DNA of 64,000 nucleotides. It comes from Anaerolinea sp. (GTDB taxonomy: Bacteria > Chloroflexota > Anaerolineae > Anaerolineales > Anaerolineaceae). The position numbers and the translations under genes were made by a program. Below the pieces are notes generated by a model that was not told the DNA's origin, made no database searches, and saw only the letters and a list, made by a program, of their open reading frames with translations. The DNA is taken from NCBI GenBank assembly GCA_020725865.1, contig DYEC01000012.1, forward strand, positions 186,001-250,000, written 5' to 3'. This document shows, one piece after another, positions 26,181 to 37,500 of this stretch. Every line of letters begins with the position of its first letter. The first letter of the stretch is position 1.

Positions 26181-28562
26181 TTAAGGCAATGCAATCCTTG
26201 TGGGATTTACTTGATTGTCAATTTTGACGACCTGCCCAGTGGGGAAGGCGACAATGGTTTCATGTAACTGCCGCGATACAGTCATCCCTTGATATTTTAC
26301 AATAACCGGCCAGGGAAATGGGTTAAATCCTTGTAAAATTACTTCACGGTTTGAGCGAATTTGAACACCAAGCGTTGATAAAAATAACCCTATGGGCGCT
26401 AATCCTCTCAAGTGGTTGCGCTCTCCACTTCCATGTCCTGTTTGAGCATCAATGAATTCAAAAAAACAGCCAGATTGTTTAAGATTTTGAATAATGGCTT
26501 TCATAATACGTGTTACAAGATCAGCAACTAAAGCTTGTTGATTGTTTGCCAGCAAGGCTTCGCCAATCATTTGATTCCATGGAAGGGATATGTTTCCCCA
26601 TGGCAACATGGTGCGAGTTGCTCTTGTCTGCGGCGATATACAAATGCCATAGCTCTTTAGGAATCGTCGTTTTATGGTTTTCGCGGTCATTGCTTGGGCC
26701 TGTGCAGGTGTTGTACCTCTCGCCCAAAGTGGCAGCAAACAACTCACGTCAGTTACTGTGTAATCTGGAGTTCTAATTTCTACCTCGTCTCCAGCCTGTA
26801 ATCCTTGGATTTCGACACCTTGAAGCTGTGTGAACAGGTTTCGGGAGGTCAAGAACACGCAATTGTTAGACCAATTAAATTGTGTAGCATTAATGCTTTC
26901 AACCATTGTTTCCTGGTGATATTTTCCGCTTAGTAGAATTGTAAGCTGATGAATCTCTGTTCCTTTGGAAACTATCCTGATGAGAAGACGATGCGGTTTT
27001 TTGAAGGTATGATGAATGGTGTGTTTGCCATTTTTCCCTTTGATACGAAATAGGAGTAAACCGGGCTCGCTTTGATGTGTTTGAAAATCCTGGTAGTGAT
27101 ATGTGCAGGCTCTTGCGTCCCAGACTGTATTCAATATATCTTGTAGTTGGCTTACTTTTTCTACTAGCCATGGAATATCTTCATTGCCCTCAACGTAAGT
27201 TGCGATTTTGATGAGAGCTTTACATTCACGGAGTAACATGGTAGCCAGAGCTGGACTTTCAAGCCAAGCAATTTCTATACCCTGCGCCTGGGGATGCCAT
27301 TGATTAACCATCGGGCTTTCTTCCAGTCCAAATTGCGTTGGATTATCCCACTCTGGAAAGCCATCGCCATCGCGGTCATGCTTTGGTGAAAACCACAGTT
27401 TTAAGAAACGGGTGAGAGCGGGATATATATCCTTAAGCCAGGAGTGATCATGCTTATATTGATCAACCTTCAGCGCCAAGGAAGCCAAAATCGGTTGTGC
27501 TAGCTGGCGTGGCCGCTGACCGGCCGATCCGGGTTTGTAGCCAATAAATCCGGTCTCATCCTGTGCGGCTAAAAAATTTTTCAAGATGCCTTCAACAAAC
27601 CCTAATCCTCCCGGAAGGAGTATGCTTGCCAGATAATATGCATCGAGAGGGGTTTGTCCTTTCCAATGATCGGAATAATCCGGACCATTGCCAGGCAATG
27701 AAAAGCTCTGATCAGGTTGACGGGTGAGCACAAAAAATGGATTGGGTAGAGAATTACTTGGCGAGATAAGCAGACTATAAGCTACTTGTTGCGACAAAGA
27801 AAAAACATTATCCCATTCTGGGTTGCCTGTAATAATTTCAATCTGGTTGTGAGCATTGAACAACTCAATACGGCTAATTTCAGCTTCCCATGGGAGTTCA
27901 ATAGTTTTAAGAACATGCAGGGCGACCTCATTGTGATCAGCCGGAAGAGCTGCAAGTGCCCAGATTATTTGCTGTGAACTACGAGGTGGAAGCTGAACAG
28001 TGTGCCCAAGTGCTGGAAAAGGGACAGAGGTCGGTTGGGGATAACCGGACATTGTACAAGAGACGTACAGTTCGTTGGTTTCACAGCATAAAAAATGACG
28101 ACCGCCAATCTGCTTAACGGTTAACTTTGCATCACCATTTATTGGGTTTAACATGCCGGCCCAACAGAACTGAAATGTTTCTGGTTGGTTACCCTGATTA
28201 ATAAAGCTCAGTCGCCCGGCCACCGCATGTGATTCTGGTACCCAGTATTCAATTAATGTATCAATATCTAAAAAAGGGGACAAACTAAGTTTTAGATAGT
28301 TGGGATAAACGATCAACAATTGTGGTGGCCGGGCAAAATCAGCCAAGTTATAAACTAATTTATCTCTGTAAACAAAGCAAGGAAATAAACGTAACCATTG
28401 AACGTGCAATCCAAAGGTGGTTTGTAAAGTCAAAGCAGGAGACTTTCCTTTTTGTTGAACGAGTTCCCAGATATAATCATTTTTGTAGTTCAAATCACAT
28501 AAACGCGCATCCGCAGCGATTGTGATTTGGAGTTGGGGGGCAAAGGTATATTTTTGCTGCAT
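26181..28562 (-). CDS. Glycoside hydrolase-like (alpha/alpha)6-barrel protein
   Basis: A 793-residue protein with no signal peptide. The N-terminal 230 residues are beta-rich; about 240-740 look like a helical barrel, with HDRDGDGFPEWDNPTQFGLEESP resembling the active-site region of GH63 and amylo-glucosidase families. The family is not certain. It may act on a cytoplasmic oligosaccharide or compatible-solute glycoside; its location upstream of two c-di-AMP receptors would fit an osmotic theme, which is inference. Confidence 0.6.
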   Translation of the reverse strand: MQQKYTFAPQLQITIAADARLCDLNYKNDYIWELVQQKGKSPALTLQTTFGLHVQWLRLFPCFVYRDKLVYNLADFARPPQLLIVYPNYLKLSLSPFLDIDTLIEYWVPESHAVAGRLSFINQGNQPETFQFCWAGMLNPINGDAKLTVKQIGGRHFLCCETNELYVSCTMSGYPQPTSVPFPALGHTVQLPPRSSQQIIWALAALPADHNEVALHVLKTIELPWEAEISRIELFNAHNQIEIITGNPEWDNVFSLSQQVAYSLLISPSNSLPNPFFVLTRQPDQSFSLPGNGPDYSDHWKGQTPLDAYYLASILLPGGLGFVEGILKNFLAAQDETGFIGYKPGSAGQRPRQLAQPILASLALKVDQYKHDHSWLKDIYPALTRFLKLWFSPKHDRDGDGFPEWDNPTQFGLEESPMVNQWHPQAQGIEIAWLESPALATMLLRECKALIKIATYVEGNEDIPWLVEKVSQLQDILNTVWDARACTYHYQDFQTHQSEPGLLLFRIKGKNGKHTIHHTFKKPHRLLIRIVSKGTEIHQLTILLSGKYHQETMVESINATQFNWSNNCVFLTSRNLFTQLQGVEIQGLQAGDEVEIRTPDYTVTDVSCLLPLWARGTTPAQAQAMTAKTIKRRFLKSYGICISPQTRATRTMLPWGNISLPWNQMIGEALLANNQQALVADLVTRIMKAIIQNLKQSGCFFEFIDAQTGHGSGERNHLRGLAPIGLFLSTLGVQIRSNREVILQGFNPFPWPVIVKYQGMTVSRQLHETIVAFPTGQVVKIDNQVNPTRIALP

Positions 28563-28568
28563 AAATTA

Positions 28569-28574
28569 ATTGTA
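28569..28574 (-). promoter_or_regulatory. -10 box of leaderless glycosidase gene
   Basis: TACAAT on the reverse strand ends 6 bases before the ATG at 28562; no ribosome site. Confidence 0.55.
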
Positions 28575-28691
28575 AGAGATGTCGATGCTGGGGTCAAATT
28601 TTATAATAAGGCAAAGCCAACGGAAACTTTCTGTACGAATAAACGTTTTATGCTAGAATGGAATAAACTTTCATTTGTTTTTTTATAGGGT

Positions 28692-28697
28692 TATATT
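28692..28697 (+). promoter_or_regulatory. -10 box of the PBP gene
   Basis: TATATT ends 8 bases before the ATG at 28706; no ribosome site, so the mRNA is probably leaderless. Confidence 0.5.
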
Positions 28698-28705
28698 AGC
28701 TGTTC

Positions 28706-31700
28706 ATGAGTGATTTTAACGATAACGACAAAAAATCGGCTTCCTCTTTTGAAAAGCTGGCACCCGGCAAAAGGTTGCGCGAACTGCTTTCCGCGATTCA
28801 AGAAGATGAAGACGCTACTCAATCTGGGGACCTCTCATTACTTTCGGGTAACCGGGGGGATAGCAGCAGTGATCAGATGGAGAAAAAAGACACACTGTCT
28901 TTGTCCGGGCAAGATCACAGCAGTGTAAGGTCCTCGGGGCAGTTAAACGGGGAAGCGAGATCGTCACCTGCCGATAAGATATCTCGACATCCGACGGGCT
29001 ATCCGGAACAAACTGGCGGCTGGTATGGACAGGGTGAGGCACCTACTGAGCCTATCGCCACGCCCTTTAACATAGGGACCATGCCCGTTTCGGGTGGACC
29101 GAGCGCCGTAACAATGCCTGTAAACCCCGATTCAGCCGACCACTTAGAAGACTTGACACCTGCGCCGCCGAGAGCAGCGGGTGTTCCAGACCGCTCGTTG
29201 CCGAAACCACTTGAAGAAAGTGATCACTATGCTACCCGTGTGGCACCATCGGCATTTACTAGGTCAACGGGACAAACTGGCGTCCCCATGCCTCCCACTA
29301 CTATACCGTCTGGACCCCGGACTGCTCCTAGGTCCGCCCCACGACCAAGCGAGCACCAATCTATTCCCCAGGCTCAAGCCCATGTGTCATCTGGATATGA
29401 TTGGGGCGCCGCAATAGGGTGTTTACTGCGCGTTATTGTGGCCTTTATGTTTGTTGGTATATTATCAGTGTTGTTTGTTTTATCCATTGCCGTTTACCAG
29501 TACTATTCTATCGCCCGAACACTTCCAGATATTAGCGACTTAAAAGGGCGGGCATCGCAATTTGAGACAACGCGCATCCTTGATCGCAATGGTGGGTTGC
29601 TCTATGAAATTCTTGATCCAACGGCTGGGCGAAGGACCTATGTTCCTCTGGATAAAATTTCGCCTTATCTAATTGCGGCTACGATTGCCACAGAAGATAA
29701 GGAGTTTTATAACCATCCCGGCTTTGACCCAGTTGCCATCTTACGCGCTTTCTGGCAAAACTATACTAATCAAGAGATTGTGTCAGGAGCATCCACAATC
29801 ACCCAACAACTTGCCAGGACTCTTTTGTTAACGCCTGAAGAGCGAAGCCAAAAGACCTACGAACGTAAAGCTCGTGAAATTGTACTGGCTGCTGAAATCA
29901 CCCGCCGTTACACAAAGGATGAAATATTGGAGCTATATCTTAATGAGGTTTACTACGGCAATCTGGCGTATGGCATTGAGGCTGCGGCAGAAACTTACTT
30001 TAACACAACTGCAGACAAGCTGACTCTGGCTCAGGCTTCTTTCTTAGCTGGTTTACCCCAAGCGCCAGCGGTATATGATATTTTTTCAAACCGCGAAGGT
30101 ACACTTCAGCGCCATAAACAAGTGTTGATTTTGATGTACGAATTGAGTCAGACAGAAAACTGTATTGAGGTATCCACTCAACCTCAAAAAATTTGTGTGG
30201 ACGCGTATGCGGCAACAAGTGCTGCTCAGGAGATTGAAAATTATCCTTTCCGCCGTTCCCCACAAACCATTCGCTTTCCACATTGGGTTCATTATGTGCG
30301 TTCGATATTAGAACAAAAATTTGATGCTCAGACCATTTATCGCTCTGGCTTTACCGTTTATACAACGATAGACCCTGTGCTGCAAGAGGAGGCACAGCAG
30401 ATTGTTACTCAGCAGGTGCAGGCATTGGCTGATCGTCATGCTACAGACGGTGCTTTGGTAGCTTTGCGTCCTTCAACTGGAGAAATTCTGGCGATGGTAG
30501 GGTCGGCTGATTTTTATAATGAGGCGATTTCCGGGGAAGTCAATATGGCAATTAGCCCTCGCCAGCCTGGATCGTCTATTAAACCTATCACTTATACTGC
30601 CGCTTTTGAAAAGGGTTGGACGCCGGCAACTTTGATCTGGGACGTACCCAGCGAATTTCCACCCTCTGGTGATCCAAATGATCCAAGAGAACCTTATAGG
30701 CCGGTAAATTATGACGGTCGTTTTCATGGTCCGGTAACTGTACGTGTGGCTCTGGCAAATTCGTATAATGTCCCAGCAGTTAAAACCTTGAATTTTATAG
30801 GGATTTACGATGACCCCAAAACGCCGCAAGAAGATGGATTTCTGGCAATGGCAAAACGAATGGGGATAACAACGCTGACGCGAAATGATTACGGCTTATC
30901 ACTCACTTTAGGAGGCGGAGATGTTTCGCTATTGGAACTTACAGGTGCCTATGCTATCTTCGCCAATGGTGGGAAGCGAGTTTCTCCAGTTGCGATTACG
31001 AAAATTGTGGATTATCAAGGGAACGTCGTTTATCAGTACATCCCGCCTTTAGGAGAACAGGTAATTCGTCCAGAGCATGCCTATTTGATTACCTCGATTC
31101 TTTCTGATAATGAAGCACGAGCTCCAATGTTTGGCCGCAATTCTGTGTTGAATTTGCCTTTTCCGGTTGCAGCAAAAACGGGCACAACGGATGACTTCCG
31201 TGATAATTGGACATTAGGGTATACTCCGGATATTGCTGTGGGTGCGTGGGTGGGTAATGCAGATTATACTCCGATGGTAAATACGACTGGTTTATCAGGA
31301 GCAGCGCCGATATGGTCACAATTTATGCAGTTTGCGGTGCAGACGTTGACGGGTGGCAATCCAACACCGTTTTCTCGTCCAGCGGGCATTGTAGATAAAA
31401 TCATCTGTGCTGTTTCGGGGACAGAGCCTTCTGAGTGGTGTTCTGTTCAGCGTAGTGAGATATTTGCCGTAGATCAACCACCGTTACCGAAGAAAGATGA
31501 TTTGTGGCAGAAAGTTCAAGTCGACTCATGGACTGGTTTGAAAGTATCCCCGTATTGTGCTGATTATGTGACCGAAAAGTTTGCGCTAAATGTAACCGAT
31601 AAATGGGCAATTAAGTGGATTCGCGAGACAGACCAGGGGCGCGATTGGGCATCAGCAAATGGGTTTAACGAACCGATATTTTTTACGCCGGAACGAGAGT

Positions 31701-32164
31701 GTCGTGCGGATGATCCAAGACCAAATATTTACTTTGCATCACCAACTGATGGGCAGGTTGTTCAAAGTAGCCCGCTGGATATTTATGCGGTTGTGAATGC
31801 GACAAAGGATTTTGATGATTTCCGCCTGGAATACGGAATCGGTGATGATCCGGCTAATTGGAGAGTACTGCTTAAAAATATCACCAAGCAGTATGATAAA
31901 CCGGAGAGGCTGATTACCTGGGATCTGAAAGATGTTCCACCAGGCAAGGTAACTTTACGGATTTACATGCGAAGTACACGGGATACTTATGCAGAGAAAC
32001 GCATTCACCTTATCATGCAGCATCCAACAGTGACACCCACGGTCACAACTACGCCAACATTAACGCCTACGGAAACGCCAACCCCTATTCCTACGGATAC
32101 CCCAACACTTACTCCATCTCCTACGCAAACTTCAACCCAAACACCGACAATGACACCGCCGTAA
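28706..32164 (+). CDS. Class A penicillin-binding protein (PBP1A-like)
   Basis: A 1152-residue bifunctional peptidoglycan synthase. About 235 disordered cytoplasmic residues precede one membrane helix (about 240-265). The GT51 domain has catalytic E330 in TEDKEFYNHPGFDP. The transpeptidase has S623 in SSIK, S686 in SYN and K824 in KTGT. A C-terminal region (about 1010-1110) forms an Ig-like fold, and the end is a Thr/Pro repeat tail. The long N-terminal tail is unusual and could be a regulatory platform. Confidence 0.93.
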   Translation: MSDFNDNDKKSASSFEKLAPGKRLRELLSAIQEDEDATQSGDLSLLSGNRGDSSSDQMEKKDTLSLSGQDHSSVRSSGQLNGEARSSPADKISRHPTGYPEQTGGWYGQGEAPTEPIATPFNIGTMPVSGGPSAVTMPVNPDSADHLEDLTPAPPRAAGVPDRSLPKPLEESDHYATRVAPSAFTRSTGQTGVPMPPTTIPSGPRTAPRSAPRPSEHQSIPQAQAHVSSGYDWGAAIGCLLRVIVAFMFVGILSVLFVLSIAVYQYYSIARTLPDISDLKGRASQFETTRILDRNGGLLYEILDPTAGRRTYVPLDKISPYLIAATIATEDKEFYNHPGFDPVAILRAFWQNYTNQEIVSGASTITQQLARTLLLTPEERSQKTYERKAREIVLAAEITRRYTKDEILELYLNEVYYGNLAYGIEAAAETYFNTTADKLTLAQASFLAGLPQAPAVYDIFSNREGTLQRHKQVLILMYELSQTENCIEVSTQPQKICVDAYAATSAAQEIENYPFRRSPQTIRFPHWVHYVRSILEQKFDAQTIYRSGFTVYTTIDPVLQEEAQQIVTQQVQALADRHATDGALVALRPSTGEILAMVGSADFYNEAISGEVNMAISPRQPGSSIKPITYTAAFEKGWTPATLIWDVPSEFPPSGDPNDPREPYRPVNYDGRFHGPVTVRVALANSYNVPAVKTLNFIGIYDDPKTPQEDGFLAMAKRMGITTLTRNDYGLSLTLGGGDVSLLELTGAYAIFANGGKRVSPVAITKIVDYQGNVVYQYIPPLGEQVIRPEHAYLITSILSDNEARAPMFGRNSVLNLPFPVAAKTGTTDDFRDNWTLGYTPDIAVGAWVGNADYTPMVNTTGLSGAAPIWSQFMQFAVQTLTGGNPTPFSRPAGIVDKIICAVSGTEPSEWCSVQRSEIFAVDQPPLPKKDDLWQKVQVDSWTGLKVSPYCADYVTEKFALNVTDKWAIKWIRETDQGRDWASANGFNEPIFFTPERECRADDPRPNIYFASPTDGQVVQSSPLDIYAVVNATKDFDDFRLEYGIGDDPANWRVLLKNITKQYDKPERLITWDLKDVPPGKVTLRIYMRSTRDTYAEKRIHLIMQHPTVTPTVTTTPTLTPTETPTPIPTDTPTLTPSPTQTSTQTPTMTPP

Positions 32165-32179
32165 TACAGAAATGAGTTT

Positions 32180-34435
32180 TTAGAATAATGCCATTTGAGA
32201 GGGTTCTTGCCATACAGGTGGGTCCTGATCAAGTAGGCTTTGCCACATCTCCAGGGTTAGATTCGTCCGTTCCGCAATTGTTCTAAGGTGACGAAATTTC
32301 AGGAAATGCCAGTTGCTTTTTGTGGCGCTGGTGAGGCGCAGATCATTTTGCAGTTTGTAAGCCAATAAATTCGAGCGGCTCGCGGGAAAAACTAATACAC
32401 ACTGTGTTGTTTGCATGCAGCTCGGTTGTAACACAAAGCGGCTGATAATACTGGATGCGATAACAAAGAACTTATAGACAGGTTGACCTGAAAAGTCTAA
32501 CCATAGAACTGTTTCCTGTTGTTGCCGTGATTGATATCCAAGCTGTTGGCCAAGCTTAATTAATTTATCCTGAATGTCGAGCACGTCCATGCGGCGATTG
32601 GTTATGGTTTCAGCTTCACGAATAACCCAATAGTCTTTGTTTTCTGTTTCTGGAATAGCGTAAGAAGCTAAACATGCCTGTATAAATGAAAGATTGGGTG
32701 TAAGTAAGCCGGGCAGGCATTCACACAAATACGCATATATCTCCCGAAACGTCCCTCCAGGATTGTTATTCAGGAAGCGAACAATCTCAATTTCTGTACG
32801 ATCGTAAAGTGGTAGTGTTTCCAGCTCACCAGCTTTTGCCAGCCACCAGGTGCCGCTTTCTAATTGAAGAGACTGACCATGAAAATGGATAAGATGACCA
32901 CTGTTTTTCAATTCATTCTCTAGCTCTGTCTGGACTTTTCCAATTAAGCTGGGATCCGGTTGTGATACAAAGAAGGGGAAGCCAAATTCGGAAGCGAGTC
33001 GACTCAGGCTGGCAATGTGCAATTGGGGATAACTGGCAGGTTGATTAATTAATATTAAATAATCACGAATTAATTCTTTCAAATGGCTAAAAGCCGGTTG
33101 GGTAACACGAAGTGGTTTTTGCTTTGTGAAACTCCATACAGCCTGTGCCAGTGCTTGATCTGGTTCAAAAGCAAGATCTTGAAGATGAAAACCGGCTGCT
33201 TCAGTTGCTAATAGGATCGCGGAAAAGAAACCAGGTGTTAACTCTGGTATGATGGTGAGCAATTTGATTTCCGCATTATTCGTAGCTCGCCGTAGGTGGA
33301 CCAGAGTATTGTAAAGGGCGTAGGTGAACCAGTTCCAATCATATCGTTTACGCATTAAAGCACTTTTTAAGGATGAAAGAGCTTTCTGTCCCCAAAGCCA
33401 TCCTGACCAGAGCGCGCAAAGAGTCCAAAAAGCTTGATTGGGTCTTGGAACAATTATCGAGGCAGCACTGGCTTTTATAGTTTCCGGAAGTCGTTCCAGT
33501 GTCTTAATCCGGCCATTGTAAAGACAAATTCCTCCTTCTGGAGGTGGCAACTTCGGCCAACGCGTGACGGTGATTGGGTTCGATAGAACGCTCCATTCTG
33601 AAATAGCGTTTTCGATTGTCAGCCATAAGTTGTTTTCGCGAAATTGGGGTGGGGTGGATAACTGGCGTGGACGGGCACGCAGGTTTGGCCATGACCACAA
33701 GGTGTTACCCGCATCACATGCGCTGATAACTAACGCTATCAGTAGATTGCGGCGTTCCTCAGGGATTGGCAAACCTTCGATTTTGTTTAATAGAGTGAAA
33801 AGAAAGTATGTGGAGCGAGGCAGATAGGTCTGCAGTGCCTCCTGAGCAGTAATCGTGGCCTGGATATCGTCAAGCCGGACACGTTCCGCTGCCCGTGCAC
33901 GGTGTAACCCTGCGCTCTTGGTCAAAAATGCCAGGCGCTGCAAATCTTCTTCTCCTATGAGGCGCTCACCCTCATCGCCACAGTAAGGGCACCGGTACTG
34001 CCTGGCAAATGGTTTTATCTCTTCCTTTTTCCATAGAAACGCTTGAGCTTGAATAGTGTTGCCACAAGCGGCACACTCTGTTTGATACAAGGATTGAAGA
34101 TGTGTCTCCAGACGTTCGCTACCCATTCGAGCAGTTGCCAGTTCCGATAATGCGGCCTGGAAGTCATTTTTTGAGGGGGCTTTAGCCATTATCTCCAGCA
34201 TAAAACTGAGAACGGGATTATTACAAGTCACAAACACCCGATAGCCGGCTTGAGCAGCTTCGAGGTCGAGTAAAGGGCTGGAACCTAGCGGGTCTATAAT
34301 CCAGCTTTCATTAGTCAGGTCCCTCTTAAACCAGTTTGCAACCATTCCGGCTGGGACGGGTGGAAGAAAGCGCGCTAGTGGTAATATGCCAGGACGATTG
34401 TTTCCTGGAACAAATGGCAATTTATAAGAATTCAT
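32180..34435 (-). CDS. DNA methylase-like protein with Zn-ribbon, catalytic motif lost
   Basis: A 751-residue protein resembling COG1743 adenine DNA methylases with a Zn-ribbon. DPLGSS at 48-53 with a following G-Y-R-V and NNP replaces the SAM motif DPFxGxGS. A Zn-ribbon uses C121, C124, C149 and C152. The catalytic DPPY is replaced by VPRPNQAFW near residue 330, followed by the ALWSGWLWG segment that in methylases follows DPPY. It is probably not an active methylase. No restriction gene is next to it; it converges on the PBP gene. Confidence 0.6.
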   Translation of the reverse strand: MNSYKLPFVPGNNRPGILPLARFLPPVPAGMVANWFKRDLTNESWIIDPLGSSPLLDLEAAQAGYRVFVTCNNPVLSFMLEIMAKAPSKNDFQAALSELATARMGSERLETHLQSLYQTECAACGNTIQAQAFLWKKEEIKPFARQYRCPYCGDEGERLIGEEDLQRLAFLTKSAGLHRARAAERVRLDDIQATITAQEALQTYLPRSTYFLFTLLNKIEGLPIPEERRNLLIALVISACDAGNTLWSWPNLRARPRQLSTPPQFRENNLWLTIENAISEWSVLSNPITVTRWPKLPPPEGGICLYNGRIKTLERLPETIKASAASIIVPRPNQAFWTLCALWSGWLWGQKALSSLKSALMRKRYDWNWFTYALYNTLVHLRRATNNAEIKLLTIIPELTPGFFSAILLATEAAGFHLQDLAFEPDQALAQAVWSFTKQKPLRVTQPAFSHLKELIRDYLILINQPASYPQLHIASLSRLASEFGFPFFVSQPDPSLIGKVQTELENELKNSGHLIHFHGQSLQLESGTWWLAKAGELETLPLYDRTEIEIVRFLNNNPGGTFREIYAYLCECLPGLLTPNLSFIQACLASYAIPETENKDYWVIREAETITNRRMDVLDIQDKLIKLGQQLGYQSRQQQETVLWLDFSGQPVYKFFVIASSIISRFVLQPSCMQTTQCVLVFPASRSNLLAYKLQNDLRLTSATKSNWHFLKFRHLRTIAERTNLTLEMWQSLLDQDPPVWQEPSQMALF

Positions 34436-34552
34436 GAGGGTTCGTCATTGATTGTCCGAATTATGTTAATAACCGTTGTTAATTGCTTATCACAGTATAA
34501 TGCTCTTTAGAGGAACTTTCAATTTTATAAACTGGCAAATCCCTAATAACGG

Positions 34553-34558
34553 TATAAT
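34553..34558 (+). promoter_or_regulatory. -10 box of the large histidine kinase
   Basis: TATAAT, 11 bases before the ATG at 34570. Confidence 0.55.
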
Positions 34559-34569
34559 AAGTATTGGGT

Positions 34570-37500
34570 ATGTCGAGACCATCGCTATCAGCAAGTCGTG
34601 CATTATTGAGAAGTTTCCAGTGGAACTGGCTGTCGCAAATCGCGACGGCTATTTACCTGTTTATTGCGCTGTTTGCTTTTCTTTTCATACCTATTTGGGC
34701 AACTGAATGGCTGGAAACCCCGTTTATCGGGGCTTTGGTTGAGCAAACCATGGTTTTTAATGGAGCCAACTCAGTTGAACGACCTTCTCAGTGGGATGCT
34801 CGTAACCAGGGATTGGTATTTGGTTACCAATTGACGAAAGTGGGTGATCAAAGAATAGCCAATGCAGCGGACCTTGAGAAGGCGTTACGAAATTATGAAG
34901 TAGGGGATCAGGTTACCCTTTGGGTGAAGTCCAGTGGGGGGCGGGAAGAGAGCTATTCGGTTCGGCTGATTGCTTTTCCTCAACAAGATAGATTTGCTTA
35001 TTTGATCATCCCTTATGTCATAGGGTTGATTTTTTTGATTAGTGGTCTCTGGGTATTTGCAGTACGGCGGAATCATCCAAGTGGATTGGCTTATGTTCTA
35101 TTTTCTACCTCAATTGGACTTTGCACTGCTGCTTCATTTGATCTAGGTACAACGCATCATCTTACGTTGTTGTGGGTGCTTTCATTACCGCTCGCCGGAG
35201 CCTCTATTATTCATCTTACACTTACATTTCCACAAAAAGACCCTGCCTTGTTGCGGCGACCATGGCTGTCTTCTATCAGCTATATTATTGCAAGCGGCTT
35301 GGTTATTTTCGCCTGGACTCGACTATATGATTTTTCGAATCCCACATCCTATTTGCTTGCCTGGCAGTTGGAGTATGTTTTTACGGGTGCGAGCCTGTTA
35401 TTTTCTCTCGCATGGTTCATTTTCCGTCGTCTGGGTTTTGCCTCTCCGGTAGAACGGGAGCAAATACGCAATATTCTAACCGCCAGTGTGGTTGCCTTTG
35501 GGCCTGTGGCAGTGTGGTTCTTGGGCTCACCTATTTGGGTGTATGAGTACCCATTCTCTCCCTATTTGCTGTTACCGTTGATAATTTTTCCTCTAACGGC
35601 GGCTTATACCCTCCAGCGATACCGTTTGCTATCGGTTGATTTTTTTATGAGTCGGGCAGTGCTGTATGTGTTGTTGGTTATTCTGGTTACAGTTGGTTAT
35701 GCTTTGATGTTAACGGGTCTAACCTTACTGCTGGGGGAATTGATCCCGACAATAGGGAAGCCGGTTGTTATTGGTTTGACGATTTTTATCTTGGCTTTGT
35801 TGCTATTGCCTGTACGGCAAAGGCTTGAGCGATTAGTTTCTTCGGCATTCTTTCGTGGGGAACAGGCTTATCAGGATCGCCTGCAGACTTTTAGTAGTGA
35901 GTTAACCGGTCTGGTTGATTTGAAAGATATCGTTCGTGTATTACGAGAATATGTTCAACATTCTTTGCTTCCGGTAAACTTGCATGTTTTTATTTTCGAT
36001 CCCATGAGTGAACAGTATATAGCCATGCCAAATGAAAAGGGGGAGCGGACCAGCGATCTGCGTTTTGCGCTTGCGAGTCCGCTGGCAAGAATCCTGGGTG
36101 AACGGAGATCACCAATTCGAGTAAGTGAATTAATGGGATTGGACTTACAATCAGATCGCACCCGGGTAAACTTGCTTCACTCAGAGGTGTTAGTTCCCTT
36201 ACCGGGGCGTCAACGGTTGGCGGGATGGATAGCAATCGGTCAACGCCTGTCAGGTGACCCTTATTCTTTTTTGGAATTGGGTTTTCTTAAGTCGTTAAGT
36301 GATCAGGCTGCTTTGGCAATTGAGCGTGCTCAAGTTGTCATGAACGTCGAGAGTCGAATGCGGCAGATGAATGTGCTGACGCGGGTAGCTCAAGGAATCA
36401 ATATCACACTCAATCAGGATGATATTCTTGAGTTGGTTTATACACAGACGACGCAAATTATTCCTGCTGATGATTTCTCCATCATGCTGATGAGTTCACA
36501 GTTTGGTGCGCCGGTATACATCTTCTATGTTGAGGATTCTGAGCGGGTTCAGCAGAATGAATATAAACCCGTTGTTCAAAAAACGCTTGAACAAGAAGTG
36601 ATTCGTCAGCGCCGGGTCATTGTAACTGAGGATTACCTGAGCGAGTGCCAGCGATACGGCATCGGGCATTCTCGCCGGCGTTTGTTTGCCTGGGTAGGAG
36701 TCCCATTGAATGCGGGTGCCGAAACTATTGGCGCGCTGAGCCTAGCAAAGCGTGATACTAGTATGACCTATACTTCTGAGCAAATTGAACTGCTCAATGC
36801 GATTGCTAATCAGCTAGCTGGTGCAATTGTGAAGAATCGCTTGTTGCAGGAAGCTGAGCAGCGTGCCCGACAACTTACCATATTGAATGAGGTTACCCGG
36901 CAGTTAACGTCCACCCTCGATATAACGGCTTTGTTACAAACTATCTTAAAGAGTGCGGTGGATATCCTTAATTGTGTAGCAGGGAGTTTGTTCCTGTTAG
37001 ATGAGCAGACTGATGAATTGGTATTTGTTGAAACAGTTGGCCCCGTGGCGGATAATTTGGTGGGGAAACGGCTTCCTCCTGGCGTGGGTGTGGTAGGGCA
37101 GGCTGTTAAAACTCGTCAGCCAATTATTGAAAATGATGTTCGACAATCCTCGTTGTGGTCATCTCAGACGGATGAGCAAACGGGGTTTGACACGAGGTCT
37201 TTGCTGGCTGTTCCTTTGCAGGTCAAAGACAGAGTGATTGGTGTAATAGAAGTGGTTAATCGCAGTGATGGATTACCTTTTGCGCAGGATGATTTGCAAC
37301 TGCTCAATGCTTTTGCGGCACAGGCTGCTGTGGCTATTGAAAACGCGCGTTTGTATACCATGACCGATCAGGCTCTGGCAGCGCGCGTCGAGGAATTATC
37401 TGTCATGCAGCGGATTGATCGTGAGCTGAATGCCAGCCTGGAGAGTGGTCGGGCAATGAAGGTCGCACTCAATTGGGCGATGCGACACTCGGGAGCGTCC

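Noticed and set aside
32005-32232. Reverse ORF of Val/Gly repeats opposite the PBP tail
   Set aside because: Shadow of the Thr/Pro repeat tail of the PBP.
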